From Baylisascaris procyonis (taxonomy: Eukaryota > Nematoda > Chromadorea > Rhabditida > Ascarididae): DNA of 64,000 nucleotides. Of the stretch, positions 12,353 to 25,345 are shown in pieces. The position numbers and the translations under genes were made by a program. Positions within the stretch are counted from its first letter, which is position 1. Every line of letters starts with the position of its first letter. Under the pieces are notes generated by a model. The model saw only the letters and a program-made list of their open reading frames with translations, ran no database searches and was not told the origin of the DNA. The stretch is from assembly GCA_037389465.1 (NCBI GenBank), contig JAZARR010000033.1, forward strand, positions 1,526,501 to 1,590,500, read 5' to 3'.

Positions 12353-14003
12353 CTGAAATGAAATAAACCAATATAATGGTGCGTATTATTTTTAAGCACT
12401 CATGATTCTGTATGCTTAACAGCTAATAGGAAATCAACATGAAAGCTGCTTTTCTAAGAAAGATAGCTGGGAGCAAATTCAAGAAAAAATAAGGAGAAAA
12501 ATTACTTCTAACTAAGCCATTCAGCCAAAAAAATGTTACTCACCCTTATGGTACAATCCCAACTAGCTGTGCATATGGCAGTGCCATCGGGGCTCGTGCG
12601 CAGGCATGAAACACGATTTTCGTGGCCATATAGCACCGACTGACGTACACATTTCAGCGAATCCCAAACGCCAACTCGGTAGTCGCCGTAGCCGGCAAAC
12701 AAAATTCGCCCTGAAAAGGCACATAACGAATCTTTCACAAATCCAGTAGTCCCATATCGCATATAAGGCTTAACGGTAACAAAGACCAGGACTGACAGAC
12801 GCCTCTGCAATATCGCCCAAGAGAGGGGCCGCTACGACGCCTCCTTAAAGCGTCGAAAAGAGGCGCTGGCATCAACACTCCTGTTGCCTCTATTCGTACT
12901 AGCCTTGCACATAATCATGAGAACAAAGACGCTGCCTCAATGTAAGCCCAGCGGAAATCGCCCTTCCTGTTCGCGGCACTTCAAAAGGCAACAAAGCGGA
13001 GCACAAGTGAACAACAATCAAAACGGAACAACAACGGCTCCTTCTTCAATCAACCAGCCTCATCTTCTCTTCTGCCCACCCCTCCATCCTTGATGCGGAC
13101 CCGGGGGGGGGGAATGTTTCATGCTTCAAGCGATGTCTTACGCCAACAGCATCTTCACTCAATGCCACTAGGCGGAAAAACAGGCAGCAAAAAATGCTAT
13201 TTTTCTAGATGACTAAAGCCATTTTAAACGAGATCGAAAACTTCTTGAAATCAACCCATTAAATTCATGAAGGGCAAGAGCTATGTAGCAGCTACCCATC
13301 AAGGCGAAAAAGTCAGCTGTTTCCATAAAACTTATGGGAAAGCCTTACCACTCAGACTAAAGTCGACGCCATTAACAGGGAATAAAACCGACTCCTTCTC
13401 GTAAACGCATACTTGTCGATCAGCACGCAGATCGAAAAGCCGACACTGCAATATTCTCAAATTTATATCTTTCCTCCTTTTTTTATGCCTACAAAATGAC
13501 AGCTTACTTGACGATAGAAATCACTTACATTTGAGGATTCATTAAGATCAAGTAAAAATCAACGCTTTCCGCGAAGAACTTTCCGCAGGAAAAAAATCTC
13601 CCGCAAGAAAATTTTTTTAAAAATTTTAGCAGATAAATATTTCGGAGTGCTATATGGGGATAGACAGCATATATAGCAGCTACTTTACTTGCATAGACTG
13701 TTGCTTCAGTTAATGTTAGACCTGGCTGACGATGGGCACCTTACTGAAACATTCCACAAGTAAAGCAGTTGATAGACATGCCGAATTTCATTGAACATGA
13801 CAACATTTTATAGTATACGCAAAAACCACAAGCCCAGCCAAGCCATGACTACAGCACTCTTGAAACTCACTTTAGATGAAGCTGAGCTGAAAATGACGGA
13901 AAGTTTCATTCCTCTGCACCGCACTGCAGCTATCACAGCCATGTAGCAGACATCTGAAGCACGTCGTGCTCTACCACATACGGTACTTCAGGCAGAGAAG
14001 ATG

Positions 14004-14088
<85 letters not shown>

Positions 14089-15798
14089 CCTCTCCGTACA
14101 AACTAAACCATTCCCTTCTGCATGCAAATAGTAAAGTATTACAAGCTGGAAATTGCTGATGTACAGCACTACATTGTACTTCAAACAGCCCACTATACCG
14201 TATTCTGGGGTGCGGGTGTGCGCAACGCACTTCTCCCCCACCACCTTCTCTTTGTCCCCTTTACATCGAATTAAGCAAAGCTACATGACGCGCTCGGTAT
14301 CCATCAAAACGCAAACTGCACTTTAAAAGAAAAAAATATAACACTTACAGAAGCATCATCAGAACCAGTGGCGAAAGCATCTCCATTTGGATGAAATCTG
14401 AGTGTGTTGACATCTGCGTCGTGTCCTTCGAAGCTCTGCACACATTGCCCTGTGCGAATATCCCAAACAAGTGCGTGCTTGTCAGCACCCTCAAATTCAA
14501 ATGTCAACCTTTCTGAATCAAACAGTTTTCACCTTTTCAGAAATAAATTTATGGACATAATAATAAGAAAAAGACGAAATTGGCATCGAAACTATCGTTG
14601 ATCCATTAATCACACATCGGTTTTCTCCCGCTGATAAGGAGGGAGCGGTAGGAAAGAGGATTGGAGATAATGTGACAATATGAACTTTTGACCTCAATAA
14701 AAAACAGCGCAGCTCATTCCTAAAGTGATTTTGAGGAGGGGTTAATAACTCGTTACAGATGCCTTTCCTTCTAATGATGTGAGGAATTAAAACTTTAGTT
14801 TTCTTCGCAGTGTTTTTACTAAGAAAGAATTGATTAATGAGAAGATCACAACATTGTTAATGTTGCACACAATCACCAGAAATTTCTTGTAATCAATCAT
14901 CGAATATGCGCAAAGTTATGCCTACAGTCTCTATTCATCAGTTTTATGTCAATATGTGCATTTCAAGCAGCTCATTCGCTATAAGTTATGCTTCATTGCT
15001 TTTACAGCTTCATCAAAGATAAACAAATCTGAGCGCACTAGTGCCAACAATTACTCTGCTGCAAGAGGCCAAATTTGCATAAGTTATTTATCGAAGAAAT
15101 GATAGAAGTTCGTACCCCTGAGATGAAAATATTGCCCGTGTCACATTTTGGCACATCAACAGCAAACACATCGCCTGTATGACCGTGGAAGTTCTGGATC
15201 ATCTGCCCACTCTCCACATCCCAAATTGCGCACGTCGAGTCGCCACTGCCTGTTAGCAGCTGCAAACAAAGATATTCAAGTAATGCCCGCAATTATCGCA
15301 GCACCAGTTAACTGTGTCAGTGGTGCTTTCCCTCGCGTTGAACAAAAGTGCTCTCCTTCCCACCCACATACCCGACGCTCAGCCACATTCCAAATCTTAA
15401 ATCTTAATGCACGTTCAGAGGCAGATTCCCATATGGCGACTACTAAATTCACATCTATCCTATCAAATCGTTTTGGGTCGCGCACAGAGAAAACGACGCA
15501 GCGAAGCTTATTTGAAAAGCCATGAATAAAACCTCAGAGTACCACATCTCCCAACGTTTGACAGAAAGGGGTTTGGCGAAAGATGTCATCTTCAGGTGGA
15601 AGTATTTTTTTCCAAAATTTCGATATTTCAGGCACTTTAAAACATCTTTCATTTGAGAGGCTATTACTTCTCGAAAAATGTATATACCTGACAACAAAAC
15701 AGTAATCGATTTAGACGCGTTGCTGCAATACGATCTATATATATATATATATATATATATATAGATCGTATATATAATGAATATTTTATTTTATATTT

Positions 15799-15839
<41 letters not shown>

Positions 15840-18800
15840 GAATATTTATTTATTTATACATACAGATAGGTATATGTGCCAATGAGGACATTAAGCAACC
15901 TTTTGAATGTTTGCGACATTTCAAACCCCACAGCCTAGAAATACCGAATAAATACAAAAGAAGTTGGGCATTTCATAAACGTGCAAGATATATGTAAGCG
16001 TTGATCTATTTTATTATTCCTTTCCATAAAATGCACACAGATTCATTTAAAAAAAGTTAAAATTTATCAACAAACCACAAATAAACTTTTGAAGACCGTA
16101 AGTGCCGCTATTTACAATTGAGAGAAATGCAAACAAGGTATTGAATCAAAACTACATAAAATTAACTCCATTGTATACTATACTACTGGAACAACTTCGT
16201 AGTCATTTCCATTATTGCTATAGCGATGAGCTGAAGCGTTACCTCCGCATAATAAGCCATGTAACGTTAACCATCCTTTAGAAGTTTTCTTTTCTCTAGT
16301 TTGCCTTACTGTCATAATAAAGTATACGTTAACCGACTGTCTGCGCTATCGATGAGACTCTCTGTCAACAGCTACCTATATAAAGGAGAGACGGAAATTA
16401 TAGGACGATTTTCGACTACGCGTTGGACTTGCAGCTCCCCGTTCCGTATTGTTCAGGAGCTAGCTACAATTGCAAAAGAAATCTGTGGCCATTATTAACA
16501 CTACCCCTAAACAATAAAAAAGAAAATAACAGAAAAACTCACCAGATTATCAGACCTTAAGAAGGTACAGCATGACATATAACTAGTATGCGTTGCGACT
16601 GAGCGTCTTTTTTGAAGAATGTCATCTTCGAAACTCAAAGGAACCACAGAACATTTGTTGTCGAGACCCCTGCAATATGCCGTGCTCAGAGCAACATCAC
16701 AGATATGAATGCTCACTGCAGTACGCCTCGTCAAAGTACCCTAACGAATGAAATGCTATAAACCTTGCATTAACGGTATTTAGGCAATGAGCATTCAATT
16801 AGCAAACAAACAGATAAGCATTTTGGCGTCTCAATCTATTTTGCTTGTTCTACGATAATTGAGTGAACGATAAATCTAAACTCAGTTAGCACAAAAATAT
16901 TCACCCGCAGGCGATCATCTGTGCGCTCGGCGAATAAGCACACGCCATAACCCATGTGGTTGGCATTGTAAGTGCATGTTCCTTGTTCGTTGTAAAACCA
17001 TCCCATACGATAACCTTACCATCCTGAAATGCTTTTCATAGATGAATGAATCAACTGACGCTAAAGTGAGGCGTTCATCGAAGCTACGAAACGATTTTAT
17101 ACAAACAGATAGGCGTTTCTGTGCCTCTATCTTTATTCGATATTCGAAAGAAGCGAATGATTTGATATTTCTATTTGTAAGCAAATTCATCCATTCGGCT
17201 AGAGAAAATTCTCTTCAAAATAAAATAAGGTTTACTGTGAGTACTTCAGCAACCAGCGCAATATGAAAACCCCAATGAATTAAATCACTCACTGATTGAT
17301 CACATAAGATATCAACTCAAATGACAATCAAATCAGCTGTCAGAAGTAAAACAATGAAAATCAAGAAGCAATTTGAAAATTCATTAACGTAGGTCGCTAA
17401 TGCTTCTGATGAATGCTTTTCTGAGATCGTTGCTGCTCTTAGGGTTTACTGCAACACTTCAGCATCTGTCAGCCTTTATAGGGTATAAAGCTGCGGGTCT
17501 GGTTTTCAGCGAAAACCAAAGCCAAAACAATTACATCTGATTTGCTCTAAACAGCAGCCACAATAATAGTTAAGAATTTTCTCGTTATTTAGATCGACTA
17601 CATGCTCAAAAAATCTCTACTGGCGAAGTTTGGTGACGATCTGAAAGCCCCTCCTCCCATGCGTACTTCAAAAAAGCAACGAAACCACATAGGCTAAAAA
17701 TTTTAAGCCTTGCATGTAAGAGATTTGATGTTGTAAAGTGGATGCAGGATGCTGAAAACCTGCCTAGCCGAATGTGAATTAGCGATGCTTCATTGCAATA
17801 AAACGGATTGGAATGTGGATAGTAAAACAAAAACAAAACAACATGGAATTTCGAATGGAAAAGATGAAAAAAAAAAGCCGCAGCAATAAAATTGTTTCAT
17901 TTTCTATAGTACCAAACAAAACCTAATTACCAGTGAGTGGGATAAGTGCTATTAAAAGTTTCAAAAGTTTCTCGAAACACAGTTAACCCCTCTGTATGCC
18001 GAAATTCCCGCTTCACATTTCAGAATGGCTGTCGAAATACAGCAATTCTGAATGAGTACCAGACTTATACTGGCCCGTCTATGAAAATTTATATGGCGGC
18101 GAAAATTAACTCTAAAAACGTAATGAAAATGCAGTTCAAAAAGGTCTCGTAACTAAATCCGACAAAACTTTAACGAAAAAAAGGATATGAGTGAGAAAGA
18201 AGAGCAAACTGCGTGTTTTAATTATGTCGGAAGCAATATCATTTCGAAACGAAGTTGCCTGAACTGAGGTGAATACAGAATACTATCAAAAAAACACCTG
18301 TATGGACAACGATACAACGAAAAGAACATTTGAAAACCTTCATTTTTGACACCGCAATGGAACGATTAGATAAATAGCATAATCATTCCTCAATACTAAA
18401 TTTTGGAGGTTCAGTCACGCAGCCGAATAGTTATTTAGATCAAAAACACATCGCAATCGCAACCACATGATGCACCTCAAAGTGAAAATACCTGCGACGA
18501 AGAGACGATATGCCTTTTGTCGAGGGACCAGTCCATACATAACACCTTGCCGGCGTGACCTTTAAGGATGCGCCTCTGTTTGATGCTTAGCTGTGTGAGT
18601 GGCTCGAGCCTCTCCGCCGCTTGCTCAACTGAAACTTTTTTGCTGTATAATTCTTTAATATTGCGACGAGATTCCTTCTTGCAGATGGCATTTCAAGAAT
18701 GCGATGAGGTTTGGTGCACAGCATCGATTGTGCTAAACATATCGACTTCTGATAAGTTATAGATCTATTACTCGAGTGTTTAACAGAACACAAGTCACGT

Positions 18801-21800
18801 GTCCTTTAGATGGCGTGGCCGATTTCAAACTCCACAATTCAAATCAATTCGAACAAATCAACTTCCTCAACTACCACTCTCGATTGTTGCATTTTAGTTT
18901 AGATGAATTGGAAAAAACGTTGCATTCACATACGGCGAACCCCTAACTCTTCCGCTCTCCTTATTACCATTTGGAGGGGATAAAATAAACCATGAAGAAA
19001 CTAAGCATACAGGCAAGGCAACAGTCAAGAATTATCATAAAAAACCTACATTTCTATCCAACTAGAAATTCTCCACAAAATTTTCCTTGTGAGTCTTTGT
19101 TTAAATCTTCGGTCACCGATATTATAAAGTGTCTGATTGGTGACTGCATACTGTCAAAAAACGTGGGCTGATATTTCACAGCGCAGCTGCCAAATATTTG
19201 CCATGATATAGCAGGCCCCTAACGTAAATTTAATCAAATTGAGAGTACTTTCAAATTTGCACCATTCGTAATAGGTCACCAAGTCATAACATGAAGCAGT
19301 AGAGGTTGCGGAAATTTCCAAGAGGAGGCAGCAAAAAAGATTGGGAAAAATGCTTGACTCGTTTCATTGGTACTATTAAGTGTGCGCTATGCGAGAATTT
19401 TGCATTTTAAGTATGCGGAAAACTGAACAACTCAAAGAATCTAATAAAAAAGTAGGTGCTGTAAATAATTTTTGCACTAGCGATATTGTGGATGACCATC
19501 AAACAACAACACGCAACCTTCAGCTTCATCGACGGCAAAGTGACAAATTATGGTGGAACCAGTCGCAATTAGCAAAACGAGGAGAAAAACTGGAACGCGA
19601 AGAACGGACAACGACAGCAAATGAATCGAATTTCTTCACCATATCAATAGACATTTTGCCTTTATACTTTATAACGGACGCTGCACTGCATTAGCAACCT
19701 AGACGAACTATCCAAATGCATGTAAGCACTTTAAAACGGCTTCTAGACTGAACCAGCTGTGTAATGGAGGAAGAAGAGGAAATAGTCACGAGAGTGTAAA
19801 TGCAGCCAACGCAACCTGAAGGCGATTTTCAGGCAGACCTTAACAACGTTTGTCATATGACTTCACCACATAAGATTTGCGCCTCAATCAGCAATCCAAT
19901 CGAGGGATTCTCTATCAAATATATGTAAGATGAAGCATTCAGGAAAATACACAAAATTTCTCAGCAAACCTAAACGGGTAAAAGGCCACAGTAGAAGTAC
20001 TCTTTTGTCAAATAATTTCCTACTGCGTTTGACTGGAAAGTCGGAAATAAGGCATCGGCTTGCGCAGCATATCGGAAACAAGTCTAAGGAGTCAAATTCA
20101 GAAAGGTGGGTTCGAATTGTGTGCGCAAATGCTGTTTTCACTCGTCACTTCACCTATAAGAGGTCCATCATGAATCAATTTGTAGTCTGCGGAAAATAAA
20201 TGCGGAAAAACTTAGGCCGAGTTTTAGTTTTAGGCGAGAAAGGCAAGTGAAAAATTGAACACTCTAGATAAGCAACAAAAAATCTGACTATTGACAACAA
20301 TAATATCAACTTTCCTAGAAAGTAGGAAGAGGTAACCAAGCTGAATATGTTTTCAAACGTTTCCAATGCCCAGGTTAAAATAAAAACAGACCGATTAATT
20401 GCGTCGCTCGCCCTCCAAAAAATTTCAACTATTTGCTTTGTAGTTCAAGCTGTATGAATTGAGCTAAAAATATTTCTGAAGTTTTCAGTTAATTGTGTCC
20501 CCTCAAACCAATCGCTTCACTATTTCATATGATCTGACCAGCAGTCGGACTATGCTGCAGTCAATACTACTAAGGAAATACTCGGGAGCGACAGTAACAG
20601 GGAATACTCGGGAGCAACGGTAACATTCAGTATCTGAAGACTGCGGAGGAAATGCCGTCATGCATGCTTGCAGGTGTTTTCAGTCGCGAGTGGCCAATAA
20701 GTTGACGCATAATTGCTGGAAACATGCTTAAGAAGAGATAGCAGCTACTGAATAGAGAGAAACCAACTGGAAACATCGTTCAGTTTTTGTCGCTCTAATT
20801 CCAGCTTCTTGCGCAATTCTTCCGCTTCTCTGGCTAGCATGTCGATTGCATCCGCGCCTCTGAAAGTGCCTAATGCAAAGTGAACGTCAAAGACAGAGTA
20901 AGAAAAAAGTTTATAATAAAAGTTTTGATAAGCCGCTTGATAAAATCCTCATGCTACAATTCTGTAAAACCTTCAAGATGCGTTCCACTTCACTGTCGGC
21001 TAATTTGTGTGATTGGCATCACAACTGTTCAAAGAAAAGTCATCACTGGAAGGGATTCCCCTCCTCCCAAGTAAACACCAACGTCATTATATTATACATT
21101 GTAACAAAGCACAACAAGGAACTACACCACTGCATCAGTGATAATAAAAGTTTATTATCATTTATTACCTGCTAATGTGAACTTCATTTTGCTCACCTTG
21201 CACCAGCGTCGCTAATGGTAACGTTTTGTGCGTTTTCGGGCATCTTTGGTGCGGCGGGTGCCGTGCTAACGGAACTTGTCGAAGGCTTATCTTCTTGATC
21301 AACTGCAAGTATATTTATTCTCGGCTTTGCATCTGCTCAGTGGGTGGGCTCATTCTATACTACTGTTATTTTTCCTGTCGTAGTATATCAGTGAAACAGA
21401 AGTGCCAATGAAATCACTATGAGATGGCTCGGATCAAGCTGCAAATCATAAACTCAAGGTGCGTCATAGGTGTGGGACAAAACGTCTGCCTATAGGCTGA
21501 TCCGAACGCCGATCTTATATTCACGAGAGTTGTATTATGAAAGATATGGTTGTCATAGTGATGACTGCGTATACCTCAAAACTTTACGCTCTAATGACGT
21601 CACGTGCATTAAAATAAACAAATCAGTAACAGCCTAATGCTAGGTTTATTCGCTCAGTTACAATCCTTTTCTTTCCCCCATTCGCCCCTCCTTCCAACAC
21701 AATCAAAACGACAGCATTTATCGCACAAGGATGCCATTCAGTAATAGACTGTCGTACAGCACCTAAATGTAAACACCGTAGCCCCTCCTTCTCTAGTTTC

Positions 21801-21913
21801 AGAATTTTTTCACAGTACTCATTTATACACAGATAAGAAATAAATGGGCCAGTAGTCGAGTATGAGAGAGGTGGCATCTATCATGTACCTGAGGCGGTTG
21901 GCTGATCGTTCAT
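12341..21913 (-). CDS. gpb-2: G-protein beta-5 subunit (Gbeta5), 11 exons, 388 aa
   Basis: Seven-bladed WD40 Gbeta of the Gbeta5 class. Known family members bind the GGL domain of R7 RGS proteins (EGL-10 and EAT-16 in C. elegans) and so tune Go and Gq signalling. Exons, 5' to 3': 21889-21913, 21197-21302, 20768-20859, 18492-18628, 16905-17023, 16543-16669, 15116-15259, 14349-14489, 13349-13445, 12544-12710, 12341-12352. The lengths sum to 1167 nt and all phases agree. Residues 45-74 form the charged N-terminal helix. The WD region starts at about residue 90, with signatures [49 protein letters not shown] and [10 protein letters not shown], ending at Ile-Trp-Ala. The start at 21913 follows an in-frame TAA and sits 5 nt after a possible leader acceptor. 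Met29 (21243) is a second candidate. Exon 8 uses an unusual TTTGAG acceptor and exon 3 a weak GTTGGT donor. Identification is firm; the first 28 residues are less certain. Confidence 0.95.
13102..13111. repeat. Poly(G) run
   Basis: A homopolymer of about ten G in the Gbeta5 intron between exons 9 and 10, just after a CCC. Such runs are prone to length error. Confidence 0.85.
14007..14087. repeat. (TA)n microsatellite
   Basis: 81 bp of perfect TA repeat in the Gbeta5 intron between exons 8 and 9. Confidence 0.95.
15728..15864. repeat. Palindromic TA array plus a second TA array with duplicated flank
   Basis: From 15728 to 15771 the arms ATACGATCTAT and ATAGATCGTAT are perfect reverse complements around a TA core, giving a 44-bp palindrome. 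A second array at 15803-15837 is bordered on both sides by near-copies of a TATAATGAATATTT then TTTATACATA motif (about 15772-15802 and 15832-15864). All of this is in the Gbeta5 intron between exons 6 and 7. Confidence 0.85.
16067..16356 (+). repeat. 290-bp dispersed repeat, copy A
   Basis: It matches the reverse complement of 35760-36049 over the full 290 bp with one difference that I can find (GACTGTCTG here, GACTATCTG there). Similarity stops abruptly at both ends. It sits in the Gbeta5 intron between exons 6 and 7. The near identity implies recent dispersal of a mobile or non-autonomous element. No open frame spans it. Confidence 0.9.
20574..20625. repeat. 26-bp tandem duplication
   Basis: Two adjacent 26-bp units (20574-20599 and 20600-20625) share the core ATACTCGGGAGC and differ at three positions. 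They lie in the Gbeta5 intron between exons 3 and 4. Confidence 0.85.
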
Positions 21914-24900
21914 TCGTACTGATGGAGACCTTTATCGCATACAACCGAATGCCGCCAAATTTTCAAACGTTTTGCCTAAAACAATCAGCAAAGAAAAGTC
22001 AAAAACCATAGCATACTTAGATAAATAATAAAAATATTCACATAAATGATACAAATAATAAGAAACGAAACCAATTCAACGGCCATAGTAACAACCGACA
22101 ATTCACAGCAACCGAGGCGAACGGAGAAGGAGAGCGGGAGAACGAGCGCGCAAATGAAATGATATTACACGTTGATTTAATCAGTGAGAATAAGAAAACG
22201 ATCAAATGAAATAAACAACTTCTTAAAATAAATTCTACTTGCAGCACATCTCAATTCCAATTTTCTACAAAAACTCCAACGCTAATTAACAAAGGAAACG
22301 AAACAAGACCGGAAGTTAGCGCAAAGGAGTATAAAAAAAGAGTCGTAGCTTGGTAATAAAAGCATTCGCATATAAATACATTCTATGAATCATCGCAGCA
22401 ATAATATTAGCGCGTCAATAAAACCAGTTTCTTTGATATAACCACAAAAATTACATCGAGACATAAGTTTAATGAAAAAAATCACTAGTATAAAATACAT
22501 TAAAACATTCACTCAAAAACATTCAAATAACAATTTCACATCATGTCTGCAGCTGTTGTCTCAAACAATCTGAAAAACTCAAAAACTGCTATGAACTCAT
22601 GAAATCCAAGCAATGCCACACCTGAGTTAGGTTGACTAAATATTATCAACGCTTGCCAATAAAGTTGGCATGGAACGGCATGCCCCATTACAAAACAAAA
22701 GTTTAAAAGAGCGTTATTCAATCATACCCCAGAAATTTATTGACTGCCCAGGTGTGGCATATTTCGAATTCCAAGAATTATGAATTGCTGTTGTCAGTCC
22801 TGCACAAGAAAACTGCATTGAGGAAGCTATGCCCGCCTACACATTTCAACTTAAGGCATATTGTACCAAATCGAACGAAAGAGGCGAGCAGCTGCCCATG
22901 ATCGTGCGGATTTTGATCCCGAAATCACTTTTACAGCCCTTACCTTGTAGTTCATCACATTTTGCGTTCAACTGAAGTTCTTGAGTGCAAACTCGATCAT
23001 CTGAGATGAAGCTTCCTGCACTCCATCGTAAATCTAACAAAACTTATAGAACAGACACATACTGCCAACATCAGCAGAGGTATACCTGTATTTAGCATCA
23101 AAAAGACACTCGATCGCTTTTAAATTTAAACTGCGATGTATAGCACAAATATGCAAAAAAGGACATTTGAAAAATTTCAAATCGTTGGTCCTTTTAGAGA
23201 GGTCGATGTGTTGACTTCCTAAAAAGTGCACTGTTTTCGAAGTATTTAACAAGACGAAAGAAAGCACGACTAGCGTGTCCTGCACCAGTTCTGCTAATTG
23301 CTTTGGTCAGAATGGTCGTTTATTCTGAAGATGTAACGTTACCTCTAAGCGGAAATGTTCGAAACGCAACTGATCAGTAATCAAAGCGCTACCTGCTACA
23401 AAGTGAACATTATCCGCCAATTTAAACGCAAATAGGAAAGCATCAATCCCAGCGAACGATGCAACGAACTATCTCAAATTAAACTATTCCCACATATGAT
23501 TTAGCATAATTTGCGCTGATCACGATTCTATTCGTGCATCCGTTCAGTGCACCGCCGTTGCATCATTCAAGACGGAACTATGCGGGGTTTACCACATCGC
23601 ACTCCCAATAACGATGAATGAATTTCAACGGGAAATTGTATGGAAATAAAATGAGAAAGAAAAAGAAAAGCGGAGAACAACGAGACGGATTTGCGATACG
23701 CTCAGTTAGGCTTCCTATGGCCTACGGTCATTCCTGAAGTCCAGCCTGTGCCCCACATGTCGCAAACAAGCCAAGTACTTTTTAACAAATGTCATACAAC
23801 ACCTTAATTAGCTCTAAAAAAGCCCACATCACACTCTCCGATTACCTTAAAAAAAGTTGTTTTTTCTCTCTCGTCCACTTTAGCGGGGACGGTTGAGAAC
23901 GTTCTTCCTTGAACTAGACCACTGTGTGCTGCGATCATATAGGATTGGATTACCATCAGATTTGTTAATCCTTTTTTTTCAAAGAATTACAAGGCCGATG
24001 ACATTTGTTGATTTCATGGCTGCAGGGATGTTTACAGACTGCATGAGATGATTCAGTTCAGGTGCATTCCCGCCAGCAACACTCCAACCGATACGGAAAA
24101 ATTTTTGTCATACTAGCTGACCTGTGACGTTAAACAGAAGTGCAAGCATCTAAAACATTATGTAGTCTAATAAACTGCTTTAACGAGAAACGAAATAGTG
24201 TCGATTTCCATTATACCACACTGTATGCAAATGACATAATAAAGATGGAAACGCACTCGATAGATATAAATAATACGATAGGCGGAAATCAACGGAAACA
24301 TTTGGTCGATGAACCATATAGACGGCAATTTAAAACGCCTCCCGTAGGGCACCGCAGATAACATCACCGAAGACGTAACAACATCAAGCGATTGCTTCTA
24401 ATTATTCAGTGTGCCGGAAATTTGCTTTGGAACTTTTTAGCCAAACGAAACAATGTAAACTGTGGTATTCATATAAAGACTGACGCCTTTTAGCGCGTTC
24501 AGCTTAATCGGTTACGACCATGGCTAGTTGTTTTTCTTTGTTGAATAAAATGGCCGGGAAAAACAATTTTAAGACCAAGGATGAACGTAAAGCAACGCGA
24601 AACCGGGCATGAAGCGGGAAAAAGAAGGAAGATCGCAAAAGCATTTTGCAAGGGAAACGCAGCTTAGTTCCTAGCAATTTTTGAAGTAAGACTTCAATAG
24701 CAACCACATCCCAATCTCGTATGATACCTCGCAAAACTTGTAGCGAAGAAAGGAAATGAACTGCGACCGCCACACATGAAATTCGCCTTACTTGTACGCA
24801 ATGCGAGACAGCGATATACAGCTTGTTAAACCAAATTACAATTGGCCATACAAGGCACTTTTAGTGCTAATTAATAATGCACTATTTTAGCTAAATTAGA

Positions 24901-24950
24901 AGCTAACTTCTAAACATTAGATTGCAATGGCCACATCGAATGCTGACTTA
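21914..24950. other. Upstream flank of the Gbeta5 gene
   Basis: AT-rich noncoding sequence 5' of the Gbeta5 start, presumably holding its promoter and any 5' untranslated exons. No exon with matched splice sites was seen on either strand, and no TATA-type promoter can be assigned with confidence. Confidence 0.4.
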
Positions 24951-25345
24951 GCCAAGTGACCTTAACGATGCAGCCCGCAACGTGGCCACAGAGACGGAAC
25001 CTAAAGATGGTCTGCGAGTGAAAGAGTGGTATGCAAATGACAGCAGCACCTTTGCGGGCGGAAAGCAAAGAATGACGAAGCCGTCCTCCCTCCTCGCTAG
25101 ACGCGTCGCGGCGCGAGCCGCACGCATCCTCGCTTCGATCCGAACGCTCTTCCCACCACTCTCAGCAGTTCGCACTCTGCGTCCTCATATACACCGCTGC
25201 ATCCACGAGGCAGTAGTAACGTCTGCGTGCAACTCCTCAAAGTTTCCTCATCGGCCGTCTTCTGCATCCCAGTGCTACATCTGTCCGTCCGACCGCCCCT
25301 CAGCTAGCCCGTTCCAACTCGTTTCCGATCCAAAATATAATGGAA
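24950..25345. promoter_or_regulatory. GC-rich intergenic block, possible promoter or gene fragment
   Basis: This block is clearly richer in G, C and CpG than its surroundings, most strongly at 25080-25330. Both strands stay open because of base composition: a plus frame at 24982-25350 and a minus frame at 24948-25175. It lies about 3 kb upstream of the Gbeta5 start and 1.2 kb downstream of the transporter stop. A distal Gbeta5 promoter or 5' exon is possible, as is an unrecognised short gene. The regulatory assignment is inference. Confidence 0.25.

Noticed and set aside
13988..14244. Open frames encoding Tyr-Ile repeats
   Set aside because: Produced by the (TA)n array; the same artefact occurs at 1853-2261 and 35980-36254.
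14513..14517. TTCAG acceptor as the start of Gbeta5 exon 8
   Set aside because: It would place a stop codon within a few codons. The TTTGAG site at 14490 restores the conserved protein and the phase.
15148..15525. Plus-strand open frame of 125 codons
   Set aside because: It overlaps Gbeta5 exon 7 on the opposite strand and is a shadow of that coding sequence.
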